The notes under the pieces were generated by a model. That model was not told the origin of the DNA. It did not search any database and saw nothing but the letters and a program-made list of their open reading frames with translations. A program made the translations under genes and the position numbers. This document shows, piece by piece, positions 37,314 to 46,833 of a stretch of DNA of 64,000 nucleotides. The stretch lies in the NCBI GenBank assembly GCA_015548865.1, contig JADMXW010000015.1, forward strand, positions 90,597 to 154,596, given 5' to 3'. How positions within the stretch are numbered: position 1 is the first letter of the stretch; each line of letters starts with the position of its first letter. The stretch comes from Serratia marcescens (lineage in GTDB: Bacteria; Pseudomonadota; Gammaproteobacteria; Enterobacterales; Enterobacteriaceae).

Positions 37314-38909
37314 ATGCTTACCAGGAGACGTTTTCTCGCCGGTTGTGGCGCCGTACCTTTTCTATCCTATCTGAACCTGCACTCCGCTTTCGCTGCCACG
37401 CCTCCCACCATGCTGGTGATGGCGATGCAACTGGATAACATGACCAGCCTTGATCCCCATGAAAGTTTTGAAGCGGTGGGTTCCGAAATTGTGGGCAACC
37501 TCTACCAGCGTCTGGTGATGCCGAACCCGCTGAAACCCAGCGAAGTGAAAGGTGAGTTGGCTACGCACTGGGAAGTGAGCAACGAAGGGAAGACCTTCAC
37601 CTTCCATATCGATCCCAAAGCAAAATTTTCTGACGGTACGCCGGTCACCGCAGAAGATGCGGCGTTCTCGTTACAGCGCGCCGTCAAAATGGATAAAAGC
37701 CCCGCCTTCATTATCAACCAGTTTGGTTTTACCAAAGATAACGTAGAGCAGCACATCACCGCACCGGATGCCAGTACGCTGGTGCTGAATCTGGACAAAC
37801 CGGCGGCAGAATCTTTCCTGCTCTATTGCCTCTCTGCGCCGGTGGGCAGCGTAGTACAGAAGAAAGCCGCGCTGGCGAACCAACAGGACGGCGATTTTGG
37901 CTATGCCTGGATTAAACAGCACAGTGCCGGGTCTGGCCCGTTCACGCTGCGCAGTTGGAAGGCGAGCGAAAGTATCATTTTAGAAAAGAACCCCCATTTC
38001 CAAACTGATAGCAAAATTCAGCGCGTGATCATGAAGCACATCACAGATCCTGCTGCTCAGTTACTGATGTTGCAAAAAGGGGATGTTGATATTGCCCGCG
38101 ATCTGACCAGCGAGCAGTTGCGTCCGATTGTCAACGATCCAGAGTTCAATGTGATCCGCCGTGACGTTTCGACCATTATGTTGATGTCGTGCAACACCAC
38201 CAATGAATTACTGAAAAAACCGCAGGTGTGGCAGGCACTGAAATGGGCGATTGATTATGAGGCCATTCAAAAAAACATCATTCCGCTGACGCACCGCGTG
38301 CATCAGAGCTTCCTGCCGGGTGGTTTCCCAGCGGCGCTGGACGATACGCCATTCCATCAGGATGTGGTCAAGGCGAAAGCGCTGCTGGCAGAGGCGGGCT
38401 ATCCTAATGGATTCGAAATTACCATCGATCACTATTCTGCTCAGCCGTATCCAGATATTGCTCAGGCCATCCAGACTCAACTGGGGGCTATTGGTATCAA
38501 GGCGAAGCTTATCTCTTCTGAAAACCGTGCTGTCCTGACCAAAATGCGTGCTCGCCAGCATCAACTGGCGATTACGGCCTGGGGCGCTGACTATTTCGAT
38601 CCTAACTCGAACACCGAAGCGTTCTGCGTCAACGTCGATAACACGGAAAATGCGCGCAGCCGTACTCTGGCATGGCGCTGCGGCTGGTCTGACGAAAAAT
38701 TTAACACGTTAACCGAGCAGGCGTTACATGAAAGCGATTCCGCCAAGCGTATTGCCTTGTACGAAACTATTCAGCGTGAGCACCGTGAACACAGCCCGTT
38801 TATTTTCCTGATGCAAAACACCTTGCCTATTGCCTGTCGCAAGAATATCAGCGGCGTAAACATGACGGTACTGCGCGATAATCCGTACGATCAGGTGAAA
38901 AAAGCCTGA
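37314..38909 (+). CDS. Peptide ABC transporter binding protein (Tat-exported)
   Basis: A 531-residue family-5 extracellular solute-binding protein. The signal LTRRRFLAGCGAVPFLSYL has a twin-arginine R-R-x-F-L motif, so export is probably by the Tat system, with a mature start after HSAFAAT. DPHESFEAVGSEIVGNLYQR and VSNEGKTFTFHIDPKAKFSD are typical of the DppA/OppA/GsiB fold. First gene of a tightly packed operon (binding protein, two permeases, two ATPases, D-aminopeptidase). Substrate class is peptide or peptide-like; not further resolved. Confidence 0.9.
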   Translation: MLTRRRFLAGCGAVPFLSYLNLHSAFAATPPTMLVMAMQLDNMTSLDPHESFEAVGSEIVGNLYQRLVMPNPLKPSEVKGELATHWEVSNEGKTFTFHIDPKAKFSDGTPVTAEDAAFSLQRAVKMDKSPAFIINQFGFTKDNVEQHITAPDASTLVLNLDKPAAESFLLYCLSAPVGSVVQKKAALANQQDGDFGYAWIKQHSAGSGPFTLRSWKASESIILEKNPHFQTDSKIQRVIMKHITDPAAQLLMLQKGDVDIARDLTSEQLRPIVNDPEFNVIRRDVSTIMLMSCNTTNELLKKPQVWQALKWAIDYEAIQKNIIPLTHRVHQSFLPGGFPAALDDTPFHQDVVKAKALLAEAGYPNGFEITIDHYSAQPYPDIAQAIQTQLGAIGIKAKLISSENRAVLTKMRARQHQLAITAWGADYFDPNSNTEAFCVNVDNTENARSRTLAWRCGWSDEKFNTLTEQALHESDSAKRIALYETIQREHREHSPFIFLMQNTLPIACRKNISGVNMTVLRDNPYDQVKKA

Positions 38910-39919
38910 TGCCGATAGCAAAACGTATTCTCAGTACGCTGGGCAGTTTGCTGCTCACGCTGTTGGGGTTGTCGGTGCTGACGTTTTTTATTGGTCGCAT
39001 CATGCCTACCGATCCGGTGTTGGCGATGGTGGGAGACAACGCGCCAGAATACGTGGTGCAACGCGCGCGTGAAGAAATGGGGCTGAATCAGCCCCTGTGG
39101 GTGCAATTTGGCCGCTATCTTTCGCAACTGTTGCACGGCGATCTCGGCAATTCGATTCTCACATCCAATCCTGTAATGACGGACATCGCGCGTTTCTTCC
39201 CGGCAACCCTGGAGCTGGCTACCGCCGCTATCATTATCGCTGCGCTGGTCGGCATTCCACTCGGCGTGTGGGCCGCAGTGAGGCAGAGTACCTGGGTTGA
39301 TCAAACCATTCGTGTGGTTTGTCTGGCGGGGCACTCGTTGCCCGTGTTTGTGCTGGCACTGCTTAGCTTGCTTATCTTCTATGCCGTACTCGGTATTGCG
39401 CCGGGGCCGGGGCGTCAGGACATCATTTTTCAGGATATGGTGCCGCAGGTGACAGGGTTGCTGACGGTGGATTCGCTGTTAGCGGGGGACTACGCCGCCT
39501 TCCACGATGCGTTGGCGCACATGGTACAACCGGTCTTGATTCTCGCTTATTTCAGCATGGCGTATATCACTCGTATGACGCGTACCTTTATGCTCAATGC
39601 ATTGAGTGGTGAATACGTGATCACTGCGCGCGCCAAAGGGTTGTCGTCGCGTCGGGTGATCTGGCGTCACGCGTTTCCGACCGTTGCGGTACAGTTGGTG
39701 ACCGTATTGGCACTGACCTATGCCGGGTTGTTGGAAGGGGCGGTGGTCACGGAAAACGTGTTCGCTTGGCCGGGGCTGGGCCAATACCTGACGACGGCAC
39801 TGATGAATGCTGACATGAATCCGGTAATTGGTGCCACGTTGCTAGTCGGCACCGTCTACGTGCTGCTCAATTTGCTGGCTGACATTCTCTATCGACTTTG
39901 GGACCCGCGCGTAAAATGA
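38909..39919 (+). CDS. Peptide ABC transporter permease (DppB type)
   Basis: A 336-residue inner-membrane permease with six hydrophobic segments. Family motifs: GRIMPTDPVLAMVGDNAP after the first helix, HGDLGNSILTSNPV, and the EAA loop GEYVITARAKGLSSRRVIWR-HAF, followed by GLLEGAVVTENVFAWPGLGQ. Its ATG shares a base with the stop of the binding protein (TGATG), so it is translationally coupled. Confidence 0.93.
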   Translation: MPIAKRILSTLGSLLLTLLGLSVLTFFIGRIMPTDPVLAMVGDNAPEYVVQRAREEMGLNQPLWVQFGRYLSQLLHGDLGNSILTSNPVMTDIARFFPATLELATAAIIIAALVGIPLGVWAAVRQSTWVDQTIRVVCLAGHSLPVFVLALLSLLIFYAVLGIAPGPGRQDIIFQDMVPQVTGLLTVDSLLAGDYAAFHDALAHMVQPVLILAYFSMAYITRMTRTFMLNALSGEYVITARAKGLSSRRVIWRHAFPTVAVQLVTVLALTYAGLLEGAVVTENVFAWPGLGQYLTTALMNADMNPVIGATLLVGTVYVLLNLLADILYRLWDPRVK

Positions 39920-40818
39920 TTTTTCCTGTCTCACGAGCATGGTTGCTCGACGAAACGCCCGCGACGCGCCGTCAGGCCATTTGGGGGCGACGTTATCGCT
40001 TATGGTTAGGGCTACAGGCTAATCCGATGGCGATGATCGGATTGGTGGTGATTCTGGCCGTACTGGTGTTGTCATCCCTCGCGCCTTGGTTGACATCTTA
40101 TCAGCCGGGATTTCAGGATCTGGCCAACCGATTGGCATCGCCTTCTGCTGCCCATTGGTTTGGCACGGATGAATTGGGGCGTGATATCTACACTCGTATT
40201 CTGTATGGCGGCCGTACTACCCTCGGTATGGTGATCGCCGTAGTGGTGCTGACCGCGCCGTTAGGGCTGTTGATTGGCTGTGTCGCCGGGTATGCCGGTG
40301 GCTGGTTAGATAAAACCCTGATGCGGGTGACGGATATCTTCCTCTCCTTCCCACGCTTGATTCTGGCATTGGCATTCGTTGCTGCGTTGAAGCCCGGTGT
40401 CGAGAGCGCAATATTGGCGATTGCGCTGACGGCCTGGCCGCCCTATGCGCGCTTGGCGCGGGCGGAAACCATGCAGTTTCGCCACAGTGATTTTATTGCT
40501 GCCTGCAAGCTGACAGGGGCGACGCCGTTGCGCATTATCGTGCGTCACATTATGCCGCTCTGCGTGCCGAGTCTGGTGGTGCGTATCACGCTGGATATGA
40601 GCTCCATCATCATCACAGCGGCCAGTCTGGGCTTTCTTGGCATGGGGGCCCAGCCGCCTTCACCGGAATGGGGCACCATGATTGCCACTGCGCGACGTTT
40701 CTTATTCTCTGAGTGGTGGGTACCGTTGGTGCCGTGTATCGCCATTTTCATGACCTCGCTGGCGTTTAACTTTTTGGGTGACGGTTTGCGTGACGTACTG
40801 GACCCTAAGGAGCGTTAA
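39916..40818 (+). CDS. Peptide ABC transporter permease (DppC type)
   Basis: A 300-residue permease. It has the N-terminal extension of DppC proteins, WFGTDELGRDIYTRILYGGR, the EAA loop FIAACKLTGATPLRIIVRHI, and ASLGFLGMGAQPPSPEWGTM. The ATG at 39916 overlaps the previous stop (ATGA); the frame could also be opened from a TTG at 39898. Pairs with the preceding permease as the membrane channel. Confidence 0.93.
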   Translation: MIFPVSRAWLLDETPATRRQAIWGRRYRLWLGLQANPMAMIGLVVILAVLVLSSLAPWLTSYQPGFQDLANRLASPSAAHWFGTDELGRDIYTRILYGGRTTLGMVIAVVVLTAPLGLLIGCVAGYAGGWLDKTLMRVTDIFLSFPRLILALAFVAALKPGVESAILAIALTAWPPYARLARAETMQFRHSDFIAACKLTGATPLRIIVRHIMPLCVPSLVVRITLDMSSIIITAASLGFLGMGAQPPSPEWGTMIATARRFLFSEWWVPLVPCIAIFMTSLAFNFLGDGLRDVLDPKER

Positions 40819-41649
40819 ATGCTAGTGGAAATTGAGAATTTACGTATTACGTTTGCGAGTCGCACACAGACGTTTGAAGCGGTGCGTGGCGTTTCGCTCA
40901 GTATTGGCAAAGAGAAATTTGCGATTGTCGGGGAGAGCGGTTCAGGTAAATCCCTGACGGCGCGCAGCCTGATGCAACTGCTGCCCGGTAGCGCACACAT
41001 CGAAGCGGATAAGCTCAGCTTTGATGGCATCGATTTGCGCGGTGCGGATGAAAATACCTTACGTCGCATTCGCGGCAAGCGGGTCGGCTTTATTCTGCAA
41101 GACCCGAAATACTCTCTCAATCCAGTGATGACGATCGGTCAACAGATCGCAGAGGCCTGGCGTGAGCACAAGGGGGGCTCGCGCCGAGCGGCACTGGCGG
41201 CGGCGACCGATTTATTGGAACAGGTGCGTATTCGCGAACCGCAGCAGGTGGCAGCGCGCTACCCGCATGAGGTGTCCGGTGGCATGGGGCAACGGGCGAT
41301 GATCGCCATGATGCTTGCCCCTGACCCGGAACTGCTGATTGCGGATGAGCCCACCAGCGCGTTGGATGCCACTGTACAGGCCGATATCCTCAAGCTGATC
41401 GACGATCTGGTTTCTCAGCGCGGCATGGGGCTGATTCTGATCAGCCATGACTTGCCGTTGGTATCGCATTTCTGCGATCGCGTGGCGGTGATGTATGCCG
41501 GACGCGTGGTGGAGATGCTGGCAGCCAAAGATCTACAGCTTGCTCAGCACCCTTATACCCAAGGGCTTTTGGCCTGTTTGCCGTCACTTAAACACCCGCG
41601 TGAACGGCTGCCGGTAATGAAACGTGATGAGGCGTGGAAAAACGGATGA
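40819..41649 (+). CDS. Peptide ABC transporter ATPase (DppD type, short)
   Basis: A 276-residue ABC ATPase: Walker [10 protein letters not shown]-loop FILQDPKYSLNPVMT, signature VSGGMGQRAMIA, Walker [13 protein letters not shown], switch His in LILISHDLPLV. It ends soon after HPYTQGLLACLPSLKHP, so it lacks most of the C-terminal region (including the iron-sulfur cysteine motif) of the usual about 330-residue DppD. Start immediately follows the permease stop. Confidence 0.92.
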   Translation: MLVEIENLRITFASRTQTFEAVRGVSLSIGKEKFAIVGESGSGKSLTARSLMQLLPGSAHIEADKLSFDGIDLRGADENTLRRIRGKRVGFILQDPKYSLNPVMTIGQQIAEAWREHKGGSRRAALAAATDLLEQVRIREPQQVAARYPHEVSGGMGQRAMIAMMLAPDPELLIADEPTSALDATVQADILKLIDDLVSQRGMGLILISHDLPLVSHFCDRVAVMYAGRVVEMLAAKDLQLAQHPYTQGLLACLPSLKHPRERLPVMKRDEAWKNG

Positions 41650-42386
41650 TTACCTTAAATAACTTGCGTATCGCCTTTGGCGCTACCGAGGTGGTCAAAG
41701 GCGTCTCTTTTCAGGTTGAGAGCGGCGGTAGTTTCGGCATTGTCGGCGAGAGTGGTTCCGGTAAATCGACCATTTTGCGCGCGCTGGCCGGGTTGAACGA
41801 TCATTGGCAGGGGGAGATGTTGTTCGGTGGCATGGCGCTGGGAGCTAAGCGCGGACGGGATTTCTTCCGTCAAGTACAGATGGTATTTCAAGACCCTTAC
41901 GGTTCCCTGCATCCACGCCAAACCATCGATCGCATTTTACAAGAGCCACTGTTGGTGCACCGTGTCGAGAATGCGGAGCAACGTATTGCCAAAATGCTTG
42001 ATGATGTTGGCTTGCCCGCAGCAGTGCGTTTTCGTTTTCCGCATCAGCTGTCAGGTGGGCAACGTCAACGCGTAGCCATTGCGCGTGCGCTGATTGTTGA
42101 ACCAGAGGTACTGCTGCTGGATGAACCCACCTCCGCGCTGGATGTGTCGGTACAGGCTGAAATTTTGAATCTGCTGGCAGATATCCGACAGGAGCGTAAG
42201 CTGACCTACCTAATGGTGAGCCATAATCTGGCCGTGGTGACCCACTTGTGTGAGCAGGTGGGGGTGATGCAGCAAGGAGAGATGGTGGAGACCTTGAGCG
42301 CAGAGCAGTTACGCGCCGGGCAGATTCAACATCCTCACACTGCTGAGTTGTATGCATTGAGTATCGCATTGGAGGAACCCGCATGA
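41646..42386 (+). CDS. Peptide ABC transporter ATPase (DppF type, short)
   Basis: A 246-residue ABC ATPase: Walker [10 protein letters not shown]-loop MVFQDPYGSLHPRQTIDR, signature LSGGQRQRVAIARAL, Walker B VLLLDEPTSALD, and switch His in YLMVSHNLAVV. The ATG at 41646 overlaps the previous stop (ATGA). A GTG at 41634 is an alternative. As with its partner, the C-terminal extension of DppF is largely missing. Confidence 0.92.
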   Translation: MITLNNLRIAFGATEVVKGVSFQVESGGSFGIVGESGSGKSTILRALAGLNDHWQGEMLFGGMALGAKRGRDFFRQVQMVFQDPYGSLHPRQTIDRILQEPLLVHRVENAEQRIAKMLDDVGLPAAVRFRFPHQLSGGQRQRVAIARALIVEPEVLLLDEPTSALDVSVQAEILNLLADIRQERKLTYLMVSHNLAVVTHLCEQVGVMQQGEMVETLSAEQLRAGQIQHPHTAELYALSIALEEPA

Positions 42387-43903
42387 CGCTTGATTGGCAG
42401 CGGGCGACGGAGGTGGCGCAGTCCATCACGGCGCAATGGCAGGGAGAGGGGCAGCCCGGCGGCGCAATTGCGCTGTTTGATGGCAATCAGTTACGGGCAT
42501 TAAGCTGCGGCGGTCTGGCGGATCTGGCGCAAGGCACGCCGTTTAGCGCGGATAGCGTGGTGCGTTTTGCCTCGGTAACCAAACATTTATTTGCTTCGCT
42601 GGTCACCGGACCGTTAGCAGACGTTATCGCGCTCGACGATCGATTGGCGCAGCATCTGCCACAACTGCGCGGCCCGAGTGGGCAGGTTTCCGTCGGTCAG
42701 GCACTGGATATGACAGCTGGATTGCACGATTTGCGTGAGACGCTATCGTTACTCGGATTATCGGTATACAACGCAACGCAATCTACTGATTTACTGGCGT
42801 TTGTTGCTGCGCTGGATAAATTAAACTATCCGGCAGGCAGTGAAATTTCCTATTCCAATACTGGTTATCGGCTGGTGGAAGAGGCGCTTAAAGCCAAGGG
42901 TATTTTGTTTGCCGAATGCTTGCAGCAGCACATTTGCCAGCCATTAGATATTCACCTGTGGGCGCCGGAAACCTGGTTCGATATTGTCCCTGAGTTGGTA
43001 CCGGGCTATTGGCGCAGTGATAACGGCTGGCAACTGGCAAGCGCCGGGCTGCATTTGTCTGCATCAGGCAGTGTTGCGGGCAGCGTGCGTGATTTGAGCG
43101 TCTGGCTGCAAACGCTGTTGCGCGATGAGGGGCCGGGGCGCGGGGTTTTAGCGCGCCTGACTGCACCGCGCCGGTTAACGGATGGTCGCGTGACGGGCTA
43201 TGGTTTGGGCATTGCGCACTCGCGCTTTGGTAATGCGCATTGGGTCGGTCACGGCGGCTCTCATGCTGGCTATAAGAGCTATTTTCTGCTCGATCCGCAG
43301 CAGGGTGTCGGGCTGGCGTTGGTGGCAAACCGTGAGGACGTATCCACCTATGACTGTGCACTGCGCATCATGGCTGCACTGACCGGACAGGCGTTACCGC
43401 AGCCGGGCCATGCGTTGATGCCGGGGTTGTATGTGGCAGAAAGCGGCAGTGAGTGGCTGGAAATCAGTGGCAATAACGCCTGTTGGTTGGGGGCGACCGA
43501 GACGCTCTATCCGTCAGAAGACGGAGCGATATCGCTCTCCAGCCATTTGCCGATGCAGTTGCGTCAGAATGGCGCGGTGATTGAAGGTGAAATAGGCCAC
43601 GCCGCCAAACGCTTTGTGCTGCCACATCGCGATGATTCTCTCGCTCAAGCGCAAGGCCGTTGGTTTTGCCCGGAATGGCGCAGTGAATGGGTGATTGAAG
43701 GCGATCGTCTGGTGATGGGGATTGGACCCTCGGCGCCGGTTGCTTCCTTGGAGTGTCTTGGTCAAGGTCGGCTGTTGGCGATCGCGCAGGACGGCCCGTG
43801 GGAGAAGCGTTTTGCGTTACACATCGAAGGCAACAACATGACGTTTTTGCTTAACCGCAGCCGGGTGGTTACAGCGCGGCGTGGGGACGTTCACTGGGCG
43901 TAA
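42383..43903 (+). CDS. D-aminopeptidase-like serine hydrolase (S12/beta-lactamase fold)
   Basis: A 506-residue penicillin-recognising hydrolase. The S-x-x-K is SVTK (Ser64-Lys67), the second motif YSN is at 157-159, and the third HGG at 290-292. This spacing, HGG in place of KTG, and a large C-terminal beta-rich region (about 345-506) match the D-aminopeptidase DAP of Ochrobactrum anthropi, which removes N-terminal D-residues. No signal peptide: cytoplasmic. The ATG overlaps the ATPase stop (ATGA). It ends at a strong convergent terminator. Confidence 0.85.
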   Translation: MTLDWQRATEVAQSITAQWQGEGQPGGAIALFDGNQLRALSCGGLADLAQGTPFSADSVVRFASVTKHLFASLVTGPLADVIALDDRLAQHLPQLRGPSGQVSVGQALDMTAGLHDLRETLSLLGLSVYNATQSTDLLAFVAALDKLNYPAGSEISYSNTGYRLVEEALKAKGILFAECLQQHICQPLDIHLWAPETWFDIVPELVPGYWRSDNGWQLASAGLHLSASGSVAGSVRDLSVWLQTLLRDEGPGRGVLARLTAPRRLTDGRVTGYGLGIAHSRFGNAHWVGHGGSHAGYKSYFLLDPQQGVGLALVANREDVSTYDCALRIMAALTGQALPQPGHALMPGLYVAESGSEWLEISGNNACWLGATETLYPSEDGAISLSSHLPMQLRQNGAVIEGEIGHAAKRFVLPHRDDSLAQAQGRWFCPEWRSEWVIEGDRLVMGIGPSAPVASLECLGQGRLLAIAQDGPWEKRFALHIEGNNMTFLLNRSRVVTARRGDVHWA

Positions 43904-43911
43904 ATACGCTA

Positions 43912-43940
43912 AGCGGAATGCCAGTGCATGGCATTCCGCT
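43912..43940. terminator. Bidirectional terminator between the two convergent peptide operons
   Basis: Perfect 11-bp stem agcggaatgcc/ggcattccgct with a 7-base loop in the 46-base gap between the two operon ends. No long T run on either side. Confidence 0.6.
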
Positions 43941-43949
43941 ACCTGCACG

Positions 43950-44912
43950 TTAGCGGTAAATGCCTACCCATGGGGTTTCACCCACATAGCCATAACTGCG
44001 ATACATCCCTTCACTGTTGAACGGCAAGGCGATGTTTCCCTCTTTATCGACAGCGATCAGGCCGCCGCTGCCGTCCAGCGGCAGCAGTTTTTCCATTACC
44101 ACGCGCTCACCCGCCTGCTCTAGCGTCAGCCCGGCATACTCCATCAACGCAGAGACATCATAAGCTGCCACGCAACGGATAAATACTTCACCTGTTCCGG
44201 TACAAGAAACGGCACAGGTGTTGTTGTTGGCGTAGCAGCCCGCACCAACGATTGGGCTATCGCCTACGCGTCCGGCTTGCTTGTTGGTCATGCCACCGGT
44301 TGAAGTTGCCGCGGCGAGATTGCCTGCACTGTCCAGCGCCACAGCACCGACGGTGCCATACTTGCGCTCAGGATCGATAGGATCGCCCTGTGCTATATCG
44401 CGCTGGCCATCGTGATCCAGCATCACACGGCCTTCTCCCGCTTGTGCGTGATGTAGTTGCTCACGACGGGCATCGGTCGAGAAGAAGTCGGGGTCGACCA
44501 TCTCCAGCCCCTGTTTACGCGCGAATGCTTCTGCGCCTGCTGCGGTAAACATCACATGCTGACTCTGTTCCATAACGGCCCGTGCCGCCAGCACTGGGTT
44601 GCGAACATGACTGACACAACTGATGGCACCGGCATCCAGTGTGCGGCCATCCATGATGCTGGCGTCAAGTTCGTGGGTTTCATCGTGCGTAAAGACTGAA
44701 CCGTGTCCGGCATTAAACAACGGGCACTCTTCCAAGAGCCGTACCGCTTCGGTAACGGCATCCAGCGCACTGCCGCCCTGGCTGAGAATCTGCTGGCCGC
44801 TGGCGACAATGGCGTTTAACGCGTCACGGTAGGCCTGCTCTTTTTCCGCGCTCATGGCGGAGCGGGTCAATGCCCCCGCCCCTCCGTGGATCACAATGAC
44901 TGGCTTGACCAT
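43950..44912 (-). CDS. iaaA: Isoaspartyl peptidase / plant-type asparaginase
   Basis: An Ntn-hydrolase (320 residues) that cleaves itself before Thr187 in YGTVGAVALDSAGN to give alpha and beta subunits. It degrades beta-aspartyl dipeptides and L-asparagine. It starts MVKPVIVIHGGAGALTRS, has FNAGHGSVFTHD and STGGMTNKQAGRVGDSPIVG (substrate Arg/Asp), and GTGEVFIRCVAAYDV. In E. coli iaaA precedes gsiABCD; here it is the last gene of a minus-strand operon with gsi-like genes. Confidence 0.94.
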   Translation of the reverse strand: MVKPVIVIHGGAGALTRSAMSAEKEQAYRDALNAIVASGQQILSQGGSALDAVTEAVRLLEECPLFNAGHGSVFTHDETHELDASIMDGRTLDAGAISCVSHVRNPVLAARAVMEQSQHVMFTAAGAEAFARKQGLEMVDPDFFSTDARREQLHHAQAGEGRVMLDHDGQRDIAQGDPIDPERKYGTVGAVALDSAGNLAAATSTGGMTNKQAGRVGDSPIVGAGCYANNNTCAVSCTGTGEVFIRCVAAYDVSALMEYAGLTLEQAGERVVMEKLLPLDGSGGLIAVDKEGNIALPFNSEGMYRSYGYVGETPWVGIYR

Positions 44913-44927
44913 ATCATCTCCCTGTTA

Positions 44928-45749
44928 TTAGTTCTGTGTGGTAGCCAGATACGAGAAAGTACTTAGCAAGCGCACGATATCTGTCATGGTGGGTGCGGTG
45001 TAGTGTACCGTCACCGCATCACCGCGTTCCACCCCGGGGATCAGGTTAAACAGATCCGCGAGTACCGGTTTGGCGGTCATCAGTTCAAGGTGATAGGGCG
45101 CAGTGATACGCGAAGTGTTTTCACGGTGCGCGCGCTGTACGGCCTGCTGTGCCTGTGTACGGATCAACTGCTGTGCTGCCAGCGGGCTGAGCGATTCCGC
45201 AGAGGTCTGTGAAATGGCGCGTTTGACACAGGCGTAGGCGGTTTGGGGATAATAGCGGGCGATCCACTGCTGCAGGATATTATCACCACTGACCAGCCAC
45301 AGCGGTGTTCCTTTTTCGGCACCGGCGGCAGCATAGATATCGCTTTCCCCCATCACTTCATCATTGATTTTCACACGATAAAAGGCGCGGCCATTTATCG
45401 TGTGTGCCAGCACACCATGCTCCCCGGCTGCACTGTGGTAGCCGATGAACATCAATCCATCGAAAGCCTGTTGTTCCAGCCCATCAACCATCGATAATAT
45501 GCGTGGTTTTCCCTGAACCAGACGAGCGCGGGCATCAATATTCTCTGCCCGCAGATTGGTCATGGCTGCGTGGCTGTCAGCCACCACCACTTCCGTTGCG
45601 CCACCGGCGAAAGCACCGCCAATGGCGGCGTTCACTTCCTGCTCCATCAGCCCGCGAGCCAGCTGGTACTCGGCTTGTCCGGGGCTGCACTGTTCCGGTC
45701 GCATCACGCCGGCGATCCCTTCGATGTCGGCAGAAATAAACACTTTCAT
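44928..45749 (-). CDS. D-aminopeptidase, M55 (DppA type)
   Basis: A zinc peptidase, 273 residues, of the family of Bacillus subtilis DppA, which releases N-terminal D-Ala and related residues. The metal site is visible: Asp8 and Glu10 in ISADIEGIAGV, His60 in VVADSHAAMTN, His105 in FIGYHSAAGEHG and Glu135 in INDEVMGESDIY. Cytoplasmic. It lies 15 bases upstream of iaaA on the minus strand. Confidence 0.92.
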   Translation of the reverse strand: MKVFISADIEGIAGVMRPEQCSPGQAEYQLARGLMEQEVNAAIGGAFAGGATEVVVADSHAAMTNLRAENIDARARLVQGKPRILSMVDGLEQQAFDGLMFIGYHSAAGEHGVLAHTINGRAFYRVKINDEVMGESDIYAAAGAEKGTPLWLVSGDNILQQWIARYYPQTAYACVKRAISQTSAESLSPLAAQQLIRTQAQQAVQRAHRENTSRITAPYHLELMTAKPVLADLFNLIPGVERGDAVTVHYTAPTMTDIVRLLSTFSYLATTQN

Positions 45750-45759
45750 GGGTATGTCC

Positions 45760-46833
45760 TTACGCTAAAACGTGTTGTGTAAGACTGTCTAACACCTGTC
45801 GCAAGCCTGGACGGTGGTGGTCGCGAAAACCGGTCACTGCCTCGGCGCACAGCAGGGCATCCAGCACGGCATGTTCCGTGGCATCGGCGGCGGCGCACAG
45901 CATCGATTCCAGCTTTGCGTCTTCTGGCGGCTGCGGCGTGGTCTGGGTGGAAAAAGCGACGGCGATGTCGCCAGAACCGTGGCCCCAATAGCTGCCCAGA
46001 CGGCCCAATCCGGCACCGGCGCGTTTGGCGATACGCCCAAGCTGGCGTGCATCCAACGGTGCATCGGTTGCCATAATGATGATAATTGAACCCGCATCGC
46101 GTTGCGGTGCGAGCTCAGGCAATAGCGGTTCAATAAAGGGGCCGATTTGCAGTCCGTCCAGCGTGAGCGACGCCAGCGTGCCAAAATTGGCCAGCACCAG
46201 CACACCCAGCGTGGCATTCAGTTCGGGAATCAGGCGAGATGCGGTGCCGATACCGCCTTTCAGACCGAAGCAGCTCATACCGCGCCCGGCACCGACGCTA
46301 CCGCGAGCAAAGTGGGTATCTGCCTTGCTCAGTGCTGCCTGCGCCATGGCTTCAGTGATTGCCAAGGCCTGAATATCGTTCAGCCAGCCGTCATTGCATT
46401 CCAGCGCCAGCGGGTTCACCGTCGGCTGCGTGCGTCCAAGTTCAGGGTTTTTGGCAATGGCGTCGCGTACCAGCGCGGTAAACAGTGTGCCAACGGCAAG
46501 CGTATTACTCAGCAGGATGGGGGTTTGCAGTTGTCCCAGTTCTTCCACCTGCACCAGCCCCACCGGTTTGGCAAAACCGTTCAGGATGGCGGCACCGCAC
46601 GGCAGCGGCTGTGTAAACAGGTTGTCACCAGGCGGCACAATAGCGGTAACGCCGGTTTGTACTTCGCCCTGCGCCAGCGTTTCGTGCCCGACGCGCACGC
46701 CAGGCACATCGCACAGACTGTTGCTTGGGCCACTGGACATGCGTGGCACGCCGATTTGTTGGTGGTCACGCCAGCGCTGCAATAGGGCGTGCAGCTGCGC
46801 CTGTTGAAAAGCCATCATAGGATTCTCATGCAT
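45760..46833 (-). CDS. P1/S58 family peptidase (DmpA/BapA-like)
   Basis: An Ntn-hydrolase of the DmpA class, 357 residues, which autocleaves to two chains. Cleavage is expected between Gly248 and Ser249 (DAGSIIIIMATDAP). Other motifs: TDVPGVRVGH-like CDVPGVRVGHETL, the substrate pocket GSVGAGRGMSCFGLKGGIGT and WGHGSGDIAVAFST. Relatives cleave L- or D-aminopeptides or beta-peptides. The first ATG (46833) overlaps the gsiD-like stop; ATGs at 46818/46815 are equally plausible. Confidence 0.88.
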   Translation of the reverse strand: MHENPMMAFQQAQLHALLQRWRDHQQIGVPRMSSGPSNSLCDVPGVRVGHETLAQGEVQTGVTAIVPPGDNLFTQPLPCGAAILNGFAKPVGLVQVEELGQLQTPILLSNTLAVGTLFTALVRDAIAKNPELGRTQPTVNPLALECNDGWLNDIQALAITEAMAQAALSKADTHFARGSVGAGRGMSCFGLKGGIGTASRLIPELNATLGVLVLANFGTLASLTLDGLQIGPFIEPLLPELAPQRDAGSIIIIMATDAPLDARQLGRIAKRAGAGLGRLGSYWGHGSGDIAVAFSTQTTPQPPEDAKLESMLCAAADATEHAVLDALLCAEAVTGFRDHHRPGLRQVLDSLTQHVLA

